Source: Blakeslea trispora (taxonomy: Eukaryota > Mucoromycota > Mucoromycetes > Mucorales > Choanephoraceae). Taken from it: a stretch of DNA of 64,000 bases. Where the stretch lies: assembly GCA_025331445.1 (NCBI GenBank), contig JAIWNE010000016.1, positions 1 through 64,000 of the forward strand. Reading direction: 5' to 3'. Positions 55,733 through 64,000 of this stretch are shown here, in pieces. How positions within the stretch are numbered: position 1 is the first letter of the stretch; every line of letters starts with the position of its first letter. Under the pieces are notes generated by a model. The model had not been told where the DNA came from and made no database searches. It worked only from the letters and a program-made list of their open reading frames with translations. A program made the position numbers and the translations under genes.

Positions 55733-57229
55733 ATGGTGCGCATGCGTTTAACCCATTCAATGGGTATTAAACGGCTATTCTCAACCTCAAGTCATTTTGC
55801 CTTTAAAGATTACTATCTAACCAAGGGCATGCATGGCATGTAAAAAATATCTATACCGAAACCAGATAGAGTGAATCACTCATACTCTTTTTTCTTTCTT
55901 TAGATTCGTCTTTAAGAATAGGCTTGAATAAATCCAACCAGCTTATTGGTATCTGCTCTTTAAGAGGCACACGTACTTCTAATGAAGACCAGTATCGGGC
56001 AGTCACTTTGGAACTGCCTGATTCACAACGTCTTCTCAAGATGAACAAGGATGCCAATCGTGCTTATTTTGGTGTATTTGATGGGTAAACATATCCATGA
56101 ATTGATATCATCATGAAAACTAACCTGTTTTTTCTATTCTAGTCATGGTGGCACGGTTGTGTCAGAATGGTAAAGAGTAAGGGATACGAAAAGATAGTGG
56201 AGAGAGAGAGAATGAGAGAGCATATGTTACGAGAAACAGAAACCAACCAATCAAATCCTTTTATAAATGGGAAAATAGGTTGGCACAACATTTGCATCAA
56301 TTGATAGAGACAATCAGCCTAAACGAATTCAACCAGACATTAGACTACCTTCGTTCTTATCGTGGCTATTTTCGAAGATTTCCTATTCCTTCTGTCCTCT
56401 CAGCCAGTGTAGATGAAAATGGCAAACCTAAACCAGACATCGATGTGCATGACTTGACACTAGAACAACGCCTCACGCTGGCTTTTTTAGAAGCAGATGC
56501 CATCTGTCTCAGACAACTTCGGGGAGATCTAGAGGATTCACATACAGACAATGAAGGCTCTACCGGTAGTGTGGCTATTGTTGAGCCCTTGGATAAAAAG
56601 TCATTTTGGGAGAGTGAAACATATGACATCGTGATTGGCCATGTAGGAGATACGCGTATCTTGTTATGTGATGCTCTCTCAGGCGAAGTCATCTCCTTGA
56701 CCACAGGCGATCATCACCCTGGCAATCCGATTGAGACCGAACGACTTCGAAAGTATGCGGGTTTTGTCACCACAGATTCTTGGGGAGATGAGCGTATCAT
56801 GGGCATGTTGGCTACCAGTCGAGCCTTTGGTGATGCCAAGTTGAAACGTTATGGTGTCTCTGCTGAACCAGATATCATACGATACCGAATCACCAAGGAC
56901 AATCCAGCCGCTTTTATCGTGCTTGTGACAGATGGTATTACTTCGGTCATGTCGGATCAGGAAGTGGTTGATTTTGTAAAACAGTACAACAATCCTTCCG
57001 TTTCGGCTAAAAAGCTAGTAGATGCAGCCGATCAGTTACAAAGTGATGACAACACAACAGCCATCGTCAGTATTGTTACTTAGAGAGAAAGGGGGTTCAA
57101 AACTAATATATATTTTTCAATTAGGTGGTACGCTTAAAGGATTGGGGAAAACGAATGCATGATCATACTAAAGAATTGAGAGAGTATCGATTGGAAAACA
57201 CAAGCATGAGTAACAGACAATCATGGTAG
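55733..57229 (+). CDS. PP2C-type protein phosphatase, probably mitochondrial
   Basis: This is a metal-dependent Ser/Thr phosphatase. Proposed exons are 55733..55839, 55917..56084, 56143..56169, 56279..57065 and 57125..57229, giving 397 residues. The N terminus (MVRMRLTHSMGIKRLFSTSS) is basic and Ser-rich like a mitochondrial presequence. PP2C motifs follow: SLRGTRTSNEDQY, GVFDGHGGTVVSEW (91-95 DGHGG), IGHVGDTRILL, ATSRAFGDAKLK, LVTDGITSVMSDQEVVDF and DDNTTAIVVRLKDWG. Metal-binding aspartates are present. A Ptc6-like role is possible but not proven. Intron 1 must use the second AG (55915-55916) to keep frame; the nearer TAG would not. Intron 4 uses a GTCAGT donor. Confidence 0.85.
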
Positions 57230-57884
57230 AATAGGATATCTTCTTTCTGTATTCCCTGTGTATAAATGATAAAGATAAAAGTTTTTGTAATATCTAAGAG
57301 AGTATAACAAACCTCAGCTCTAAATCCAAAGTCTAGTTACATAGGGTCAATGATGTCTTTTGGCCTAGTCACAGCCACATCTGCTTTTATGTGTCTGTGT
57401 TTAGATAATAATGAACTTCAAAGACTTTGAGATAACTTTGATTGCAAATAAGAGAACAAGCAAAAAAAAGAAAGAAAAGAAAAGCGGGAGTATCATACAA
57501 ATGCTTAAAATGCTTGCCAGGCAATGCTTGAATCCATTAAGGTAGAGATTGATCCAAGAATCTGGGCTGACCTCTTTCTCTTTTCTGGTGCAACCTATTT
57601 TGAAGTCATTGTTTCTTGAGAACAATAGACCATTTCATTATAAGCTCAAAGAAGGAAGAGGTAGTGCAAAGACTGGATGATCGAATGAACAACTACACTG
57701 GTAATAATTAGCTTGTATCTTCAAGTTGTTTTGTGATTTATTGAAGAGTATCTGAAAGGGCAATTGTTTGATACACAAGAATGCCTGTGTCTCTACAAGA
57801 AACACAGTTGTGATTGTAAATAAACTATTCAGGAACATGGCAAAATCAACCATAGCACCAATCATATAACAGTGTTTATGTCTT
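57230..57884. other. Region without a recognised gene
   Basis: This lies between the PP2C gene and the inverted arm at 57885. Minus-strand frames at 57401-57625 and 57638-57865 are unrecognised and hydrophobic in part. Confidence 0.4.
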
Positions 57885-58262
57885 TGCTAACAATGCAGCT
57901 AGCTCATGTTTCAAAGAATATGTTAAATAAGATTGAAGAGTATAAGAAAATACAACAACTTGAAGGATAGTAATTGTTAGCTAGCAATCCATAGCTCTAT
58001 TTGCTTGAACGAATTGCTTTTCTGAATGACAAGTGTTGTCTCTATAAAGCTCTTGATATATTGCTTCTGTGCAAGTTTATCTTAGCCATAGCATGGAATG
58101 CATTGACTATGGGGCCAAATAGGCGCGATTGATCTTCTCATACTCAGCGTAACCCAATGATTATTGCTTACATGTTGTGGTAAACAAAGACAAAGGCTTA
58201 CCGCATATTTCGAACAGTGTATCATTGTGTTGAGATAAGACAAGAAAGAAAAACATGTTATC
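57885..58262 (-). repeat. OTU-like gene fragment, left inverted arm
   Basis: On the minus strand this matches 63420-63790 read on the plus strand, so the two form inverted arms around the 58-63-kb block. The minus-strand frame reads SNNHWVTLSMRRSIAPIWPH, which aligns with NQNHWVTLGLRRS at the catalytic histidine of the intact OTU domain. Shared blocks include AGAGTATAAGAAAATACA and CTTGAAGGATAGTAAT. No upstream catalytic part is visible. Confidence 0.6.
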
Positions 58263-58528
58263 AATGGAAGCTAGAGGACTTAGGGTTCATGACGTTCGAA
58301 AGCAAAACGTATTCTCTCTTCTTTTTTTCAGATGCATACCAGTATTTTCCAGGCAGATCTGGCTCTGCTTCTTGCTGCCTTTACTCCTTGTTGTTTTGCC
58401 AATTCTTGGAAGCGATGCCAAAGAAGAATATATAAACCCCAATATAAAAAAGCCTATTCACTTTGATCAGCACGGATACGCGACAACAATCATGATAAAA
58501 TACATGCCTTCTTTCCAGACAGTTTCTT

Positions 58529-58536
58529 TTCTGCAT
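58529..58536 (+). repeat. Target-site duplication, left copy
   Basis: TTCTGCAT directly abuts the left inverted repeat and matches 62680-62687. A single copy exists at the empty site (35621-35628, complement). Confidence 0.85.
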
Positions 58537-58754
58537 GAGTAATACTTGGCGCACTCACTTTTCACACTCACTTTTTAAATACACCCCACTCTCCACACTC
58601 ACTTTTTAAATACACCCCATTTTCTACACTCACTTTTTTGAGTTACACTTATTTTCTCTCCCCCCCCCCATTTTTATATTAAAGAAGCGATGAGTGCCTT
58701 TTGTCAAAGGTCCCTGAATTTATAATAAAAATGTCTTTTTAACTCAAAATCAAT

Positions 58755-61700
58755 ATGAGCGATACAGAAATCATAGATTGTACTTTGGAAACCACCAATA
58801 ATTGTTTGACTCAGGTTGATCATGTTTCTAATGGAAAAGACAACTATGAGGAATATAAAAGCTACTCTAAGTATATCGAAATGACAACTAAATTTGAAGA
58901 TAGATTCAGTCAAGGTTCATTATTTGACAGCTTGGATTCAGCCCGGGACGCTGCGATTCGTCTGGGTCTCAAGCATAACTGTCCCATGGTAACGCAGTCT
59001 TCTGTTTTGAAGACTGGACGTCTGACGATGGCATGTGTCCATAGTGGCAGCCACCGAGCTGCTAAAAAAGGCAATGTCAACAATCAAGATGAGACCTCGA
59101 TAAACAAAGAACAGGCCTCTACTAACAAAGATAAGTGCCCATGTTACTTTTATGGCTACGTATCCAAAAAGACTGGAAAGTTTGTCATCAAGAAATCAGA
59201 GTCAGCACACAATCATCACCTGGCTGCTAACCCTTCCACTTATCATGTCAATCGAACATTGAGTCCTGAAAACTATGGTATTGCTGCCAAATTGTTGCAA
59301 ACTAAAACATCCTCTGAGACTTTAGAGGTAAGATTCATCGATGTTTGTTCTTAGCACAACGCTTATGAAAATGCAAATTACAAACTGGTAGATTTTGAAG
59401 GTTGTTGGTGTTAACAACATCATCAAGAAGGACCTGGACAACATCAAGCAGCCTGCTGTTAAGAATGATGAAACAATCTCCAACTTCATTGGGCATCTTC
59501 AAAACAAGGGATATCAGGTCAACTATCATACTAATGAAGAAGATAGGGTAACAGCTATTTTCTTCATTCATAAAAATGCTTTGGATGAATTACGTCGTTT
59601 TCCAGAAGCTGTTGTTCTTGACACAACATACAACACAAATAAGCAGAAAATGAAACTGCTTAATTTTGTTGTTCCCAGTACGCTGGCTTCCAGAGAAGGA
59701 AAACAGAAAGGCAACCAGCTTGCCACGATACCTGTTGCTGCTGCCTGGCTTGATAGAGAAACCAGGGAAAGCTATTTGTGGGCTTTAAAGGCTCTCCGCA
59801 ACATTGCCTGGCCTTCTGGCTCAACTAATGAGCCCCCAAAGGTTTTCGTAACCGACAATGATGCTAGTCTTAGACATGCCATCAAGGAAGTTTTTCCTGA
59901 TGCCTTGAATGTCTTGTGTTATGTTCATATTAAGCACAACTTTATCAAAAAGTTTGTCGAAAACATGGTTTCAACCAAAGGTAGAGTTTGTTAGTTTCAG
60001 TTCTTCTTTCGCGAATCAATTACTTAGCATTTTGGTTTTAGATAAAGAAAAGCTTGAAGATAGACGTGAGAAGCTAAGCTACATCATCAATGATCTAGCA
60101 ATGCAATGCAAGAGTGAAGAAGACATTGCCGAATGCCAAGGGAGATACAAGAAGCTTGTTAAAGAAGAAGATCTTTTGAAACAAGGAGGCTCTGATGATT
60201 GTATAGAATACATGAATAGGTATTCCTCTCAATGACACATTCTAATATACAAACGATTAACACCTTCCGCTTTTGCAATAGAATGTTGTCTCAAAGACAG
60301 CATTGGATCTCAGTTGACGTAGACAAGCATCTACATATGGGTTGTCGTACAACCAATCGTGTTGAGGGAACTCATGCTGCAATTCAGCATTTCAACAGAA
60401 CCTCTAATGGTTTCATCGGTTCTGTTACTGATAAAATTGACGAATGGTACCAAATCAGGGTAATTTAAACTTTAATGACTTGTAAAAAAAGCAATAACAT
60501 CATGTCTTCTACAGGAAAGTTACAGAATTTATCAGCAGGAAAAAGAAAGCCTTACTATCAGAAAAGAAGTCGTGCAGAGCCCTGTGTACGATTTCCTTCA
60601 ACCGTTGGTCAAAAGAATTACTGCTTTTGCATTGATCAAAATTAAGAATCAATTGATCAAAGGCTTGGCTTTGGACGAAGAAGGCAAACTAGAAGATGAA
60701 TGCTCCTGCTTCACAAGACTTTGTCTTAGGCTTCCTTGTAAGCACACACTAGTCAAGATAGTTAAGCTTGAAGGATGTGTTCCTCTGTCTGAAGTGCATG
60801 AAAGATGGCACATTATCTACAAAAGTGGCAAAGGTATATTTATAAGAGGTTTTCCATTGTTTCATCTCTAATTATTTTTCAGTAAGAAGAATAGGTGATG
60901 TTTCGAATGAAGACGAAAGCGAAGACAAGGATGTGGAAGAGGTAGACTTGACTGGGTCTGTAACCACAAAGTTGAATCAAATCTCAAGACGATCGTACCA
61001 ATTCGATTTGTTGGATCGATCAAAGAAGCAATATTTGCTTAAATTACATGCATCGTTCAACAAAATTGAAGAGCTTTTTACTGAGTCCGTCTCACACCAA
61101 GAGATGCAAGACATCTTAGATGATCTGCAAACTCTGGAAGAAAAAGCAATGAGAAACAATTTGGAAAAGAAGAAGAATCCTATTGTTTCAATGATTTCCA
61201 AAGGTCGCCCAAAAAGAGAAAGACGTTTGAAGAGTGGTGTTGAAAAAGCTGTTGAAACCTTTTTGGAAAAAAGAAAGAACATTCTGAAGTCAGAGAGTCT
61301 TGAGAGGAAAAGAAAGCGTGAAAGCGAATCTCAATTGATCAACAAAAAGCTCAAGCTGAATGCTGTTGTCAAGCAAAGAATTGAAGAAAAGAAAGAGATT
61401 GAAGAAAAGAATGAATGTGACGAGCTGGAAAACAACGGTATAGATCACATAAAACATCAACGAAATTTACCTCAAACAACTTACAATGAACATCTTAGGA
61501 TATTATTACGATCACTTACTTTCGCAAGTTGATCCAAATATTCCGAAGGAGAACTACAGCATCTTGATTGATGTTGAAGGTGATGGATTCTGTGGCTGGA
61601 GAGCTTTAGCTGTTCAAATTTATGATGATGAACATCAATTTTGGACAGTGAAGAAGAAGATGAGGGACACTCTATTCAAAAATGAGAAGTTTTATAGGGA

Positions 61701-62279
61701 CAACTTCAAAGACTATTTCAACTTTGATGAAGTCAAGAAACGAGTCTGTTATGGCATAGAAGAAACAGTTGGTAGTGATGTTGTGAGAGATGAGCTTTTC
61801 GTGAAAGATGGAGATACTGAGGATGAAGTGAAATACTTCTGTAATCCTGAGTATTATTTCTCTTCAGTAGGCTGCCCTCAACTAGCTGCTGATACTTTTT
61901 TTGCTCCGATTACTCTTTACAGTGAGAAGGAGTATCAAAACACTAGAGGAGTATCATATATTCCTCTTCTTACAGAATACACGGATGCAGAAATAAAGAA
62001 GAAGCGTCCTCAACCACTGTTGCTGCAGAGAGTCAACCAAAATCATTGGGTTACATTGGGTCTTAGACGATCCAAAAAGCTGCCTTGTCCATTACCGGAT
62101 CATTCATACGAATTTGCAGCTAAGAATCTCAAGAAAGAAGCCAACATCAAGAAAACTGTCTGGAATTACTATCTGGTTTTTGCACAACAGTTGCCAAAAG
62201 ATTCAGGTATGTTTGTATTGATATTGCAAAGTTAAATCATTCTAAACAAAAGCAAATAGATGCATTCAACAATGATTGA
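58755..62279 (+). CDS. MULE transposase fused to an OTU-type cysteine protease
   Basis: Eight exons (58755..59327, 59392..59980, 60042..60219, 60282..60459, 60515..60833, 60883..61437, 61499..62206, 62260..62279) give 1039 residues without a stop. Residues 1-190 hold a FAR1-like zinc domain (CPCYFYGYVSKKTG, ESAHNHH). The MULE DDE core follows: Asp268 (LDTTYNTN), Asp346 (VTDND), Cys367 and His370 (LCYVH), and Glu475 (NRVEGTH). A SWIM zinc finger uses Cys569, Cys571, Cys581 and His583. A basic linker (650-790) leads to the OTU domain: Asp826 and Cys829 in EGDGFCGWRALA, and His980 in QNHWVTL. The protein should cut and paste the element; the OTU part may remove ubiquitin or a related modifier, which is inference. 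All introns are GT-AG. Confidence 0.9.
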
Positions 62280-62518
62280 TCTCTTTCCTCACTTCTTAAG
62301 ATTTGAATTGATTTAGATGCTACATGATGTTCATTCTATTCCTTTCCCCAACATATACTTTTAAAATTATAAATACGCTGATTACATTCTTTTTCTCTGT
62401 ATATATTTAAATCCTTTTTTATCTTGTATCTAAAAAACCAAATCATGTTTGTTATTCACCAATCACTAATCTTTAAGACTAGTATCGTCAAATAGCTGAA
62501 CTTTGCATTTCCTTAAAA
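62280..62518. other. MULE 3' untranslated interior
   Basis: This A+T-rich stretch lies between the transposase stop and the right inverted repeat. It presumably holds the gene's polyadenylation region. No other feature is seen. Confidence 0.5.
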
Positions 62519-62679
62519 GCACTCATCGCTTCTTTAATATAAAAATGGGGGGGGGGAGAGAAAATAAGTGTAACTCAAAAAAGTGAGTGTAGAAAATGGG
62601 GTGTATTTAAAAAGTGAGTGTGGAGAGTGGGGTGTATTTAAAAAGTGAGTGTGAAAAGTGAGTGCGCCAAGTATTACTC

Positions 62680-62687
62680 TTCTGCAT
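62680..62687 (+). repeat. Target-site duplication, right copy
   Basis: TTCTGCAT directly follows the right inverted repeat and matches 58529-58536. Confidence 0.85.
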
Positions 62688-63062
62688 ATAGCATAAGTAG
62701 CGAAAAAGCACGTTGTTATTAGTCTAAGCAAGCATCAGTACACATCCCATAGACTGCTGAGCAGCTTTGTTACCTTTGTGTATGTAATAAGTTCATTTTC
62801 AAATAATAATTAGAGAAAAGAAAAAGAAGGAGAAAAGAATCTTTTTTTTTCTTTGTTTATACAAAGCAGATTGACCACATTACTGGCCATTGTTCTCATT
62901 GGCCGATATATTGGTTGTTTGTTTGTTCTTTGTCAAAATTGGTCTGGGCCCTGTTCTATATCAATGAGCATCTTGTTTCTTTGTTGGACATTGCAAAAAG
63001 ACCACATTTCTATCATCAGCACGTAAAGAAAGAAAGTTGGCATTGATCATTCATAGTGATCA
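62680..63062 (+). repeat. Continuation of the interrupted host repeat
   Basis: This segment, together with 58421-58536, matches the minus strand of 35268-35842 at high identity by eye. It is the part of the older repeat displaced by the MULE. Confidence 0.75.
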
Positions 63063-63124
63063 CTGTTTGCTATTTTGCAGTGAGTAAAAGAAAAAAAAAG
63101 GATAGGATGATATTCTGGTAATAA

Positions 63125-63790
63125 CATACAAGCTAATCATGTCATACAAACAGCTAATTAGCATACATATGTAGACGTGCTTTTCTCAACAGTTGGTGTG
63201 TTTATGTAGCTCATAGTGTTGATTGTACTCATGGCTTAGATCATTTTAGAGAAAGGAATCTGCCTTGACATTACAGAAGAAACAGACAGTACTAAAACTT
63301 GCTTTGATGTGATACTCTTGTCAACGAACCTCATTGGCTCAATGTCTCTTGTTGTGTCCAGACTGATTCATGTACTTTTTAGGTGTACCAGATTGTAGTG
63401 TATAAGGCTAATAATGTCTACACGGTTTTTTTCTTGTTTTATCTCGACACAATGATACACTGTTCAAAATAGGCTGTAAGCCTTTATCTTTGTTTACTTT
63501 AACTTGTAAGCAGTAATCATTGGGTTACACTGAGTATGAGAAGATCAGTTGAACCTATTTGACCCCATGGCTAATGCAGTCCAATCTATGGCTATGATAA
63601 ACTTGGACAGAAGTAATACATCAAGAGCCTTCCATAATCTTCACTTGCCATCCGAAAAGGCAATTCGTTTAAGCAAACAGAGCTATAGATTGCTAGCTAG
63701 CGATTACTATCCTTCAAGTTGCTGTATTTTCTTATACTCTTTATTTTACTTAAAATAAAAACACATCCTTTGAATCTTAAGCAATCAACT
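63125..63790 (+). repeat. Dispersed repeat with an OTU-like fragment (copy 3; right inverted arm)
   Basis: The first 430 bp match 32400-32800 and 38030-38280. From about 63420 it is also the inverted partner of 57885-58262. At 63511-63540 the plus strand reads SNHWVTLSMRR, the OTU histidine region, then meets a stop. It is a relic of an older OTU-bearing element. Confidence 0.6.
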
Positions 63791-64000
63791 GCAATTCGAG
63801 GCAAACTAACTTGAATCTGCATATGTTTTGTTGAAGCTCTTCTCTCTCTTTAGCAATGAGGAATAGGAATTGTATCAAGAAAAACAAAAGGAGTGCTGCT
63901 GATTGGAAGCTCTGGTTCATGACATACAAGCAAGGAATATCAAAACCTACACATCAAGAACAGAACATTTGGGGGGATCATACTCGTTTTAAAGAGTAAT
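63791..64000. other. Window edge, nothing recognised
   Basis: No complete frame or repeat copy was identified in the last 210 bp. Confidence 0.4.

Larger units (their letters stand above)
58537..62679 (+). mobile_element. Intact-looking Mutator-like element (MULE) with an OTU-fused transposase
   Basis: The 4143-bp element has 161-bp terminal inverted repeats (58537-58697 and 62519-62679) that look identical by eye, including a run of ten C/G. An 8-bp duplication TTCTGCAT flanks it. Each repeat contains sub-repeats of ACACTCACTTTTTAAATACA. One gene (58755-62279) fills most of the interior, starting 58 bp after the left repeat. The empty site at 35.27-35.84 kb confirms both ends. The lack of differences between the repeats and the intact gene point to recent insertion. 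Confidence 0.92.

Noticed and set aside
55840..55906. Use of the nearer TAG acceptor in PP2C intron 1
   Set aside because: Joining there puts the next exon out of frame and hits a stop; the AG ten bases later keeps frame.
1..64000. tRNA, rRNA or snRNA genes
   Set aside because: I found no GGTTCGANTCC-type B box with a foldable cloverleaf and no rRNA-like stretch; a covariance-model scan would be decisive.

Overview
The window reads as nuclear DNA of a filamentous fungus, most likely an early-diverging Mucoromycota (Mucorales-like) species. The sequence shows A+T-rich intergenic DNA with long poly-A/poly-T runs, short introns (mostly 45-80 nt, GT-AG, often with TAG acceptors) and compact genes on both strands. 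It also shows typical fungal genes: chitin synthase with a DEK_C tail, Sec72, THO2, Erb1 and a Pho85-type cyclin. The phylum assignment is inference from gene content and protein style, not from a marker search.

Left half (1-30 kb): a dense, orderly housekeeping region. In order it holds the 3' part of a chitin synthase; an Mcm1/SRF-type MADS-box factor (minus); an Nsp1/Nup62 FG nucleoporin; Sec72 (minus); the histone N-alpha-acetyltransferase NAA40/NAT4; gamma-SNAP; the mRNA-export subunit THO2; an orphan nuclear-looking protein; a peroxiredoxin-like protein without its catalytic cysteine; a polyQ-rich Pho85-type cyclin (minus); the ribosome-biogenesis factor ERB1/BOP1; a probable pseudokinase; and an orphan coiled-coil protein (minus). 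I rebuilt the exons by splice-site reading. Every model quoted keeps one frame to its stop, but none has transcript support here.

Right half (30-64 kb): a repeat-rich compartment with a few gene islands. The real genes are exonuclease 1 (minus, 33.3-35.0 kb), an intact member of a lineage-expanded family (47.1-48.9 kb) with a 5'-truncated relative at 35.9-37.0 kb, mitochondrial ribosomal protein uL11m, and a PP2C phosphatase with a mitochondrial-looking N terminus. Between them lie a decayed LINE, a decayed Tc1/mariner-like transposase, two copies of a 173-bp TA-flanked MITE, hairpin-bearing tandem repeats, minisatellites, and many fragments of OTU-protease-bearing transposons.

The centrepiece is an apparently complete, young Mutator-like element at 58537-62679. 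It has 161-bp terminal inverted repeats that look identical, an 8-bp target duplication (TTCTGCAT), and one eight-exon gene for a 1039-residue protein. That protein fuses a FAR1-like zinc domain, a MULE DDE transposase, a SWIM zinc finger and a C-terminal OTU-type cysteine protease. The pre-insertion sequence survives as an inverted copy at 35.27-35.84 kb in the same window, which fixes the element's ends. A decayed relative with similar ends, also carrying an OTU remnant and a nested MITE, lies at 44466-45630, and further OTU-like fragments are scattered around.
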